From NCBI RefSeq assembly GCF_900141815.1, contig NZ_FQYR01000002.1, positions 62,001-126,000 of the forward strand: a stretch of DNA of 64,000 nt. Reading direction: 5' to 3'. Positions 57,904-64,000 of this stretch are shown in pieces. Numbering within the stretch: the stretch's first letter is position 1; every line of letters starts with the position of its first letter. A program made the position numbers and the translations under genes. Below the pieces are notes generated by a model, which worked only from the letters and a program-made list of their open reading frames with translations, was not told the DNA's origin and did not search any database. This DNA comes from Rubritalea squalenifaciens DSM 18772. GTDB taxonomy: Bacteria; Verrucomicrobiota; Verrucomicrobiia; Verrucomicrobiales; Akkermansiaceae.

Positions 57904-60021
57904 ATGTGCAGGTTTCTTACTCGGCTCCTGATCTTACTGGTATGTCTCCCCTCCCAGCTGCAGGCGGAGCTTAGCTTGGCGTCTGTCTTCAGCGATAAGA
58001 TGCTTTTCCAGAGGGAACAAGCTGTCCCCATCTGGGGCACTGCGACTCCCGGCGCGGCTATCCAAGTCGAGTTCGCAGGTCAACAGCTCACCACCACAGC
58101 ATCTGCAGAGGGCAAATGGTCGCTGAGCTTGAAAGCCATGCCAGCATCAAGCCGCGATCAGCAACTGACTGTCACCTCAGGCACGAAGCAACTCGTGATC
58201 AAGGATGTACTCATCGGCGATCTCTGGATCGCGACCGGTCAATCGAACATGGACTGGCAACTCAACCAGACCACCACCGGCAAGAGCTCGATCGCCGATT
58301 CCGAGGACAGGCAACTTCGCCTCCTCAATCTGGAAGGCACGCTTCACCCGAACAACAAGCACTACGAACTCAAGTTCCTCAAGCAACTCAACAAGGACAA
58401 CTACTACCGCAACAAGGGCTGGCAGCAGTCCGGTCCACAAAGTTCCGCAAATTTCTCCGCCGTCGCCTATCACTTTGCAAAGTCGCTACGCAGCGAGGTC
58501 AAAGTCCCCGTCGGAGTCATCAACTTGGCAGTGGGAGGCTCCCCCATAGAAGCTCACCTGTCCCCGGAGGTCATGCAGAAAAGCCCTGAGCTCTCCAGAC
58601 TTTTGCCGCAATGGTGGAAAAATGAAGACTATCCCCAGTGGTGCAGACAGCGCGCGGCGCTGAACTTGAGCCAGTGGACCGCTTCTGCCGATCTTCGTGA
58701 CCAGGCCCCACCTCACCCCTTTGCACCCCACTTCCTCTGGGAGGCAGGCATCGCCAAAATCCTCCCCTTACCCGTAAAAGGTATTCTCTGGTACCAAGGT
58801 GAATCCAATGCCACTCAGGATGGTGCAGGCGGGCCACCTGTCGACCCGGCACTGAACAAGATGAAGTTCAAGAGCCTGATCAAATCCTGGCGTCAGGCTT
58901 GGAAGGACGACTCCCTTCCCGTCTATTTTGTCCAACTACCAGGGCTGAACCGTCCCTGGGCCCTATTCCGGGAAATGCAGTTGGAAGCTAGCCAGGAAAT
59001 CCCACACGCCCATATGGCCGTGAGTATCGACCTAGGACACTCTACAGATGTTCACCCCAGAAACAAACAGCCAGTGGGAGAACGCCTGGCCCGCCTCGCC
59101 CTGAAGCACAGCTATGGCAAGGACATCATCACCAATGGCCCCATCTACAAGCGCAGCACTTTCAAGCAGGACAAGGTCTACGTCGACTTCGAAAACTCCA
59201 AGGGACTGAGTGCATCTGGTGGAGGCGCCATCAAAGGCTTTGAGCTGGCAGGCAATGACCGCGTCTTCCACCCCGCCGAGGCCACTCCATCCAAGGGCTA
59301 CCTTCTCGTTCGTTCGGTCAAGGTCAAGGAGCCTGCATTCATTCGTTATGCCTGGGCCAATGATCCGAAATGCAATCTTGTCAATGCCACCGGCCTACCC
59401 GCCAGCCCCTTCCGCGCCAGATCGGACACTGCAACCGTCCGGATCGCCTGCATTGGCGACAGCATCACCTTTGGTTCAGGAACTACAGACAGACTACAAA
59501 ATAGCTATCCACTTCAACTTCAGGATCTGTTAGGTAAGAATTATGAAGTCAAAAACTTCGGCAACCCCGGCAGAGGGGTCGTCAAAAAGTCGATGCGCGG
59601 CAAAGAGAAGCGAGCCTACTTCTTCATGAAGGAACACCAGCAGGCTCTCGCCTTCCAGCCAGACATCGTGATTTGCAACCTCGGCATCAATGATCTCATG
59701 GATTGGAACAAGTTTGGCAAAGATCACTTTGTTTCCGACTACCGCTCCTTGCTCCAGAGCTATAAAGCGCTGGATACGCGACCGCGCATCATCATCTGGC
59801 AACCACTGGCTCCTCTATTCAAAGGCCAGACCTACTATGGCAACCCAGCCGTAGACGCTATCAACCAGGCCATCCAGAAAGTCGCTGAGTCAGAGAATCT
59901 AGAGACTCTGGACATGGCTTCCCCTTTCAAGGGAAAGGGCCATCTCTTCCCTGACAAGCTGCACCCTAACGCCGAGGGAGCCAGAGCTATCGCTGAAATA
60001 ACCGCCAAATATCTCAACTAG
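57904..60021 (+). CDS. Secreted double esterase: sialate O-acetylesterase (SASA) fused to GDSL/SGNH hydrolase
   Basis: The 705-residue exported enzyme joins two SGNH-type domains. Residues about 20-490 form a sialate 9-O-acetylesterase-like domain with nucleophile motif GQSNMDW (Ser114), WYQGESNA and the catalytic His region DLGHSTDVHPRNK. Residues about 510-705 form a GDSL hydrolase with GDSITFGSG (near 518), GINDL and the Asp-x-x-His motif DKLHPNAEGA. Both domains have full catalytic sets, so it should remove acetyl groups from two positions or two glycans. The signal peptide is LILLVCLPSQLQA. The DUF218 gene starts 7 bp downstream, with AGGA overlapping this stop. Confidence 0.9.
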   Translation: MCRFLTRLLILLVCLPSQLQAELSLASVFSDKMLFQREQAVPIWGTATPGAAIQVEFAGQQLTTTASAEGKWSLSLKAMPASSRDQQLTVTSGTKQLVIKDVLIGDLWIATGQSNMDWQLNQTTTGKSSIADSEDRQLRLLNLEGTLHPNNKHYELKFLKQLNKDNYYRNKGWQQSGPQSSANFSAVAYHFAKSLRSEVKVPVGVINLAVGGSPIEAHLSPEVMQKSPELSRLLPQWWKNEDYPQWCRQRAALNLSQWTASADLRDQAPPHPFAPHFLWEAGIAKILPLPVKGILWYQGESNATQDGAGGPPVDPALNKMKFKSLIKSWRQAWKDDSLPVYFVQLPGLNRPWALFREMQLEASQEIPHAHMAVSIDLGHSTDVHPRNKQPVGERLARLALKHSYGKDIITNGPIYKRSTFKQDKVYVDFENSKGLSASGGGAIKGFELAGNDRVFHPAEATPSKGYLLVRSVKVKEPAFIRYAWANDPKCNLVNATGLPASPFRARSDTATVRIACIGDSITFGSGTTDRLQNSYPLQLQDLLGKNYEVKNFGNPGRGVVKKSMRGKEKRAYFFMKEHQQALAFQPDIVICNLGINDLMDWNKFGKDHFVSDYRSLLQSYKALDTRPRIIIWQPLAPLFKGQTYYGNPAVDAINQAIQKVAESENLETLDMASPFKGKGHLFPDKLHPNAEGARAIAEITAKYLN

Positions 60022-60028
60022 GAAATCC

Positions 60029-60685
60029 ATGAGCTTCAATGTATTCGCAGACGCCCAGACCATCTGGGACTACCACCAGATGCATCACGACATTCAGCCA
60101 GCAGACATGATCTGGGCACTCGGCAGTCACGACCTCAGAGTGGCTGACAGAGCTGCCGAGCTATGGCATCAGGGCATGGCTCCCATCGTTGTCATGTCGG
60201 GAGGTTTGGGCAACTTCACGCGAGGACATTTTAAAAAGCCGGAGGCCGAACTCTTTGCCGAACGCGCTCTTGATTTAGGAGTCCCCTGGGACTCCATCCT
60301 CATCGAGAACCAGTCCACGAACTCTGGCGAAAATGTTTCCCTGAGCAGGCAACTGTTAGATAGCAAGATGATCTCGGTAAAAAGCGCCATTGCGGTTCAC
60401 AAGCCTTACATGGAGCGCCGGGCTTACGCTACGATTCGCGCCCAATGGCCAGAACTCGAAGTCCAGGCCAGCTCACCTCAGCTCAACCTCTTCGAGTACT
60501 GCACCGAGGACATCTGCGCAGACACCGTCATTAACATCATGATCGGCGACCTGCAGCGCATCATGGAATACCCCAAGCAAGGCTTCATGATCCAACAGCC
60601 AGTTCCTGATCACGTGCAACAAGCCATGGATAGACTGATCGAGGCAGGCTACACCAACCATTTGCTGCACACAAAATCACCTTAA
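60029..60685 (+). CDS. DUF218/YdcF-like protein
   Basis: The 218-residue protein has the DUF218 core: ADMIWALGSHDLRVADRAAE, APIVVMSGGLGN, EAELFAERALDLGV, ILIENQSTNSGENVSLSR and VHKPYMERRAYATIR. The fold is Rossmann-like, and YdcF binds S-adenosylmethionine; no activity is assigned. No signal peptide is present, so it is cytoplasmic. It is translationally coupled to the SASA-GDSL gene (7 bp gap, ribosome-binding site AGGAAA over the stop). Confidence 0.85.
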   Translation: MSFNVFADAQTIWDYHQMHHDIQPADMIWALGSHDLRVADRAAELWHQGMAPIVVMSGGLGNFTRGHFKKPEAELFAERALDLGVPWDSILIENQSTNSGENVSLSRQLLDSKMISVKSAIAVHKPYMERRAYATIRAQWPELEVQASSPQLNLFEYCTEDICADTVINIMIGDLQRIMEYPKQGFMIQQPVPDHVQQAMDRLIEAGYTNHLLHTKSP

Positions 60686-60755
60686 ACCACTCAAACACAA
60701 TCCTGACACAGACAAGAATTTGACAACAATCATTCCTAGTAACAGAATGATTGTT

Positions 60756-61091
60756 ATGGCTACAGGATACTATGTATTAAGAAAAATCACGAAGCACAGC
60801 TTTGTTCTCAAAGCTGCTAACCACGAAATCATTCTCACCAGCCAGAGCTACGAGTCCAAGGCTGCTGCTGAGAACGGAATTGCTTCCGTGCAAGAAAACG
60901 GCTCACAGGAGGCACGCTTTGAGCGTAAATCCTCCAGCGCTGGAGATCCCTACTTCGTCCTCAAAGCAGGTAATGGCCAAATCATTGGCACCAGTGAAAT
61001 GTATAGCTCTGAACAAGCCCGCGATAACGGTATCGAATCCGTCAAAAAGAATTCTACCAGCTCCGTCATCAAGGACGAGACAGAAGGATAA
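60756..61091 (+). CDS. DUF1508 (UPF0339/YegP-type) two-repeat protein
   Basis: The 111-residue protein has two DUF1508 repeats. The first is YYVLRKITKHSFVLKAANHE ... SQSYESKAAAENGIASVQEN and the second DPYFVLKAGNGQIIGTSEMY ... SEQARDNGIESVKKN. The F-x-x-KA-x-N-x-[EQ]-I-I-x-[TS]-S-x-x-Y pattern is the domain's hallmark. It is a small cytoplasmic protein of unknown function, common in bacteria and often stress-linked. I start at the ATG at 60756; the upstream frame from 60720 is not conserved. Confidence 0.9.
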   Translation: MATGYYVLRKITKHSFVLKAANHEIILTSQSYESKAAAENGIASVQENGSQEARFERKSSSAGDPYFVLKAGNGQIIGTSEMYSSEQARDNGIESVKKNSTSSVIKDETEG

Positions 61092-61114
61092 ACACACTCA
61101 CACCCTTTAATGAG

Positions 61115-61154
61115 AAAAAGCCCCATCAAGGAATCTTCCTCGATGGGGCTTTTT
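61115..61154. terminator. Bidirectional terminator between DUF1508 and hydrolase genes
   Basis: AAAAAGCCCCATC (61115-61127) pairs with GATGGGGCTTTTT (61142-61154). An A-run on one side and a T-run on the other serve both convergent genes. Confidence 0.93.
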
Positions 61155-61173
61155 GCTAGAACGTTTCAGGCAC

Positions 61174-61890
61174 TTAGCCGAGATGCTCACCCAGCCAGTC
61201 GTCGATCTCCTCAATCAGTAGATCGTAGTCATTGGCAAACATGTGGTCGGCACCTTCCACTCTAACGAGCTTCTTCTTACCCTTGAGCTTCAGGTAGAGG
61301 TCATCGCTATCCTTAGGAAGAACCACATCGTCCTCCGTGCCATGGATAAGCAACCACGGAGTACGGACATCCCGTGCAGCCGCGAAGGTATCCCCGATAG
61401 CGTGCATGTCATCCACATAGGCTTGAGAGAGAGGTTTGGTATCATCCTCCCACATATAGCCGGAATCTGGGGTTTCCTCGCCAAACTCTGTGTCGCAAAA
61501 ATCCTTGGTACGCACCATGCCCGCCAGAGAAACGAGCACATTGATGCGGTCATCCTTGGCAGCAGCGAGCGCGCCCACGGCACCTCCCATGCTGTGACCA
61601 ATGTAGGCAATCTTCTTGGAACCTTTCACCTGATCCAGCACCGCGTGCAAATCATCCACTTCCTTACTGACCGTGGAATCCCGGAAATCGCCCTCGGAGT
61701 GGCCGTTTCCTGAGAAGGACATGCGCATCGCAGGCCAGCCTTTTGCGGCCAGACCATTCGCGAGAGTCATCAGCATTTCACGGTCCTTGTCTCCAGTCAC
61801 CCCGTGCGCCAGCACGACGAGGACATCGTCTCGATCTGCCTCGTGAAAGGCATGATCGATCTTCTCACCATGTCGGTTACGTATATCCAT
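61174..61890 (-). CDS. Alpha/beta-hydrolase (serine esterase/peptidase-like)
   Basis: The 238-residue protein has the alpha/beta-hydrolase pattern: oxyanion region LVVLAHGVTGDKD, nucleophile elbow IGHSMGGAVGALAA, acid region LLIHGTEDDVV and His in EGADHMF. It is cytoplasmic, and the substrate is unknown. The start at 61890 comes 4 bp after the stop of the upstream dehydrogenase, so the two form an operon; the longer frame to 61956 would overlap that gene and is unlikely. Confidence 0.87.
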   Translation of the reverse strand: MDIRNRHGEKIDHAFHEADRDDVLVVLAHGVTGDKDREMLMTLANGLAAKGWPAMRMSFSGNGHSEGDFRDSTVSKEVDDLHAVLDQVKGSKKIAYIGHSMGGAVGALAAAKDDRINVLVSLAGMVRTKDFCDTEFGEETPDSGYMWEDDTKPLSQAYVDDMHAIGDTFAAARDVRTPWLLIHGTEDDVVLPKDSDDLYLKLKGKKKLVRVEGADHMFANDYDLLIEEIDDWLGEHLG

Positions 61891-61894
61891 CAGT

Positions 61895-62782
61895 CTACTC
61901 TTTGGCTCTGCCTTTGAAGGTAAGTTCCGCCACGCCGGACTTGTCCAGCTCGCCAAGACCGAGATCGATCATCTCACGGTATTGCTTCTCGGTTGCTTCA
62001 GAAAGCGGCACGGCAATTCCAACCTCCTTAGCCAGGTCATTGGCAATGCCACTGTCCTTCGCCGCATGGGAGGCAGAGAAATAGCACTCGTGATCACGGA
62101 TCACCATGTCTTCAGCATCGGTCTCCAGCACACGGGAGTTCGCGCCTGTCTGGGAGAAGACATCACGCAGCATCGCCAGGTCCAGCCCAAGTGCCTCACC
62201 TAGTCCTAGGCCTTCAGCCAGACCTGCGGTGTTGATGTTCATCACCATGTTGACCAAGGCTTTCACCTTCGCTGCGGTACCCGTTGGGCCCACGTAGCGT
62301 AGTGCAGTGGAGAGAGTCTCCAGCAGCTCCTTGTTCTGTTCGAAAATTTCCTCCTTACCGCCGATCATCAGGTAGAGCGTTCCTTGGCGGGCCTGGGTGA
62401 TGCTGGATGCCATGCAGGCCTCCAGGCTGTGTGCTCCCACGGCATTGGCTGCGGCTTCCACTTCTTCATGCACACCCGGGCTGAGGGTCGCGCAGTTGAT
62501 GAAGGTCACCCCTTCGGCTCCATTGAGGAGTGTATCGCCCTGCTGGTTGAAGATGTCTCGCATGGCGTCATCATCGGTAACGACGGTAAGCACCACGTCG
62601 GAATGCGCAGTCACATTCGCCAGGTTCTGGGCATGCTCCGCCCCAAGCTCTTCAGCCAGAGACTGGGCAGCTTCCTGATTCACATCAAAGACCGCAGAGA
62701 CCACGTAGCCTGAGTCCTTCAGGTGGCGAGCCATGTTTGCTCCCATACGTCCTACACCGACAAATCCAACTTTAGGTTTCAT
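61895..62782 (-). CDS. NAD(P)-dependent beta-hydroxyacid dehydrogenase (3-hydroxyisobutyrate dehydrogenase family)
   Basis: The 295-residue protein has the N-terminal Rossmann motif VGFVGVGRMGANMARHL and the VVLTVVTDDDAMRDI strand. The C-terminal helical domain holds the catalytic Lys in GTAAKVKALVNMVMNIN. The substrate loop that is usually D-A-P-V-S-G-G is here EACMASSITQARQGT, so the substrate probably differs from hydroxyisobutyrate. It may reduce a semialdehyde such as succinic or glyoxylate-type. It is the first gene of a two-gene operon with the hydrolase. Confidence 0.87.
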   Translation of the reverse strand: MKPKVGFVGVGRMGANMARHLKDSGYVVSAVFDVNQEAAQSLAEELGAEHAQNLANVTAHSDVVLTVVTDDDAMRDIFNQQGDTLLNGAEGVTFINCATLSPGVHEEVEAAANAVGAHSLEACMASSITQARQGTLYLMIGGKEEIFEQNKELLETLSTALRYVGPTGTAAKVKALVNMVMNINTAGLAEGLGLGEALGLDLAMLRDVFSQTGANSRVLETDAEDMVIRDHECYFSASHAAKDSGIANDLAKEVGIAVPLSEATEKQYREMIDLGLGELDKSGVAELTFKGRAKE

Positions 62783-62871
62783 ATGAGCCTAGCTCTAACG
62801 CAGATCTGAGGAATGTAAAGTAACGACCTCAACTCTTGCCCTGAGCTACATCTCCAGCCATCATCCTTAGC

Positions 62872-63435
62872 ATGAAACGCTGTGCCTGGGTCTCAGACGA
62901 TCCACTCTATATCCAGTATCACGATGAGGAATGGGGAGTACCCCAGCACGATGATCGTCACCTTTTCGAAATGCTTATCCTGGAGGGAGCTCAGGCCGGC
63001 CTTTCGTGGATCACCGTGCTCAAGAAAAGGGAAAACTACCGCAAGGCCTTCCATCAGTTCGACGTCCGTAAAGTCGCCGCCATGAGTGATGCCGATCTGG
63101 AGGAACGACTGCTCGACCCGGGTATCATCCGCAACCGCCTCAAGGTCTTCTCGGCTCGCCGCAATGCACGCGCAGCCCTCAAACTCATAGAAGAATTCGG
63201 CTCGTTGGATCGCTACTTCTGGTCCTGGGTGGACGACCAACCGATCCAAAACAACTTTCAAAACCTACAGGATGTCCCTGTAAATACCCCTCTCTCCGAC
63301 CAAATCAGCAAGGACCTCAAGAAGCGCGACTTCAACTTTGTTGGCACCACGATCATCTACTCCTTTATGCAAGCCATCGGAATGACTAACGATCACACCA
63401 CGGACTGCACTTTTTACTCTGTTAGAAATGCTTAG
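62872..63435 (+). CDS. tag: DNA-3-methyladenine glycosylase I
   Basis: This is a base-excision repair enzyme that removes 3-methyladenine from alkylated DNA. The 187-residue protein begins MKRCAWVSDDPLYIQYHDEE, the N-terminal zinc-binding and substrate region of Tag. It continues with LFEMLILEGAQAGLSW, the helix-hairpin region IIRNRLKVFSARRNA and the C-terminal NDHTTDC, with His and Cys zinc ligands. It is transcribed alone, divergent from the dehydrogenase operon. Confidence 0.94.
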   Translation: MKRCAWVSDDPLYIQYHDEEWGVPQHDDRHLFEMLILEGAQAGLSWITVLKKRENYRKAFHQFDVRKVAAMSDADLEERLLDPGIIRNRLKVFSARRNARAALKLIEEFGSLDRYFWSWVDDQPIQNNFQNLQDVPVNTPLSDQISKDLKKRDFNFVGTTIIYSFMQAIGMTNDHTTDCTFYSVRNA

Positions 63436-63461
63436 CTTTGTTCGCTTCCACAACCTCTAGA

Positions 63462-63626
63462 GTGATTTCAAATCACTTTTATGGTAAACGTATGTTTTAC
63501 GATTTGCGTTTGCATTGGGGAATTTCCGATGCAAATGACCGCTCACATAAGTGTAACACATCATTTGATGGTTTCATTTATACTTCGGGTCCGTCAGGTA
63601 GGGGTAGCTGGCGGGCCCGTTTTTTT
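63462..63626 (+). ncRNA. Candidate structured RNA/repeat element with terminator, copy 1
   Basis: This begins with a perfect hairpin GTGATTT-C-AAATCAC (63462-63476). A TTTGCAT/ATGCAAA stem and CATCA-TT-TGATG (63560-63569 region) follow. The element ends in a terminator: CGGGTCCGTCAG (63586-63597) pairs with CTGGCGGGCCCG (63608-63619) through two G-U pairs, around loop GTAGGGGTAG, followed by T7. The whole element recurs 347 bp downstream. No ORF is credible. Confidence 0.5.
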
Positions 63627-63810
63627 GCTTCGCCCCCCTTCACCCCGCGTTCATTGATGACCTATTGAGTCACACACCTTCAAGGACATAGATATAAAAG
63701 TCTCTGATCCCCCCTGCTTGGATCATGCTCCTGAACTATTCTCAAAAAATTTCCCTATTTTTTCACTGCCAGAGAACTCAAGCGATCCACGAAATCATCC
63801 ACTCAAGAAC

Positions 63811-63974
63811 GATTTCAAATCACTTTTTCAGTGAACGTTCGTTTAGCGATAGACGTTTTCAAAGCGGAATATCTGGTGCAAATACCCACTCACACAAGTG
63901 ATGCACATCATTTGATGTATTCATCAATACTTAGGGTCCGTCAGATAGGGGTAGCTGGCGGGCCCGCTTTTTTT
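63811..63974 (+). ncRNA. Candidate structured RNA/repeat element with terminator, copy 2
   Basis: Both ends sit at an offset of 347 bp from copy 1, so there is no net indel. GATTT-C-AAATC, CATCA-TT-TGATG and the terminator stem (GGGTCCGTCAG at 63934-63944, CTGGCGGGCCC at 63955-63965, loop ATAGGGGTAG) are kept. The middle part has diverged. The region 63627-63810 between the copies shows no gene. Confidence 0.5.
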
Positions 63975-64000
63975 AATGCTATTCCTCGATGAGGTTGATC

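Overview
This 64 kb window reads as chromosomal DNA of a marine-type Verrucomicrobiota bacterium (Rubritalea/Haloferula-like), inferred from gene content and not from a marker tree. Four secreted proteins end in PEP-CTERM sorting tags of the P-E-P-[ST]-S-[ST] plus hydrophobic helix plus RRRK type. There is a paired Planctomycete-type cytochrome/DUF1549/DUF1553 protein and DUF1501 protein, a sulfatase beside a glycosaminoglycan-type lyase, and secretin-like proteins carrying the YPTEY signature I associate with Verrucomicrobia secretins. Most genes lack a clear Shine-Dalgarno sequence, and many end in strong intrinsic terminators. No tRNA, rRNA or CRISPR array was found.

Layout. 0-8 kb: glycogen synthase; two paralogous uncharacterised proteins flanking a methyltransferase and a divergent nucleoid-associated protein; a free-standing FtsH-type M41 protease; a membrane SpoIIE/PP2C phosphatase. 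7.7-13.4 kb: a small CPMC protein, a TonB-dependent receptor and a PepSY membrane protein (probably a metal-uptake set), then a secreted unknown. 13.4-23.8 kb (minus strand): SMC, then an operon of four secretin-core-only proteins followed by a large VIT/VWA/SLBB protein. 23.8-30.2 kb: lipB, the PSCyt/DUF1501 pair, a structured-RNA candidate and small secreted or membrane proteins. 30.5-37.3 kb: a LexA-like repressor divergent from an unknown gene, PEP-CTERM proteins and a LamG/calcium-repeat/PIG-L deacetylase. 37.4-42.2 kb: divergent sulfatase and polysaccharide lyase.

42.5-45.8 kb: a HAD hydrolase whose 3' end and terminator are duplicated on the far side of an AT-rich island. The coding differences between the two copies are all synonymous. 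The island holds minus-strand unknown genes, each preceded by a 173 bp direct repeat; the two repeats are exactly 1,000 bp apart. 45.8-48.1 kb: two PEP-CTERM genes whose roughly 300 bp upstream regions are also duplicated. 48.1-56.6 kb: a flavin-dependent halogenase-like protein, three tandem outer-membrane beta-barrel paralogues, dnaE, Hsp15 and an AlbA_2 protein. 56.7-63.4 kb: two secreted His/Tyr-rich paralogues, a SASA-GDSL double esterase, a DUF218 protein, a DUF1508 protein, a hydrolase/dehydrogenase pair and tag. The last 560 bp hold two copies of a structured element, each ending in a terminator with a conserved loop.

The strongest candidates for something undescribed are the secretin-core array with its VIT/SLBB partner, the island with leader-carrying repeats in the 3' end of the HAD gene, and the duplicated structured element at the right edge.
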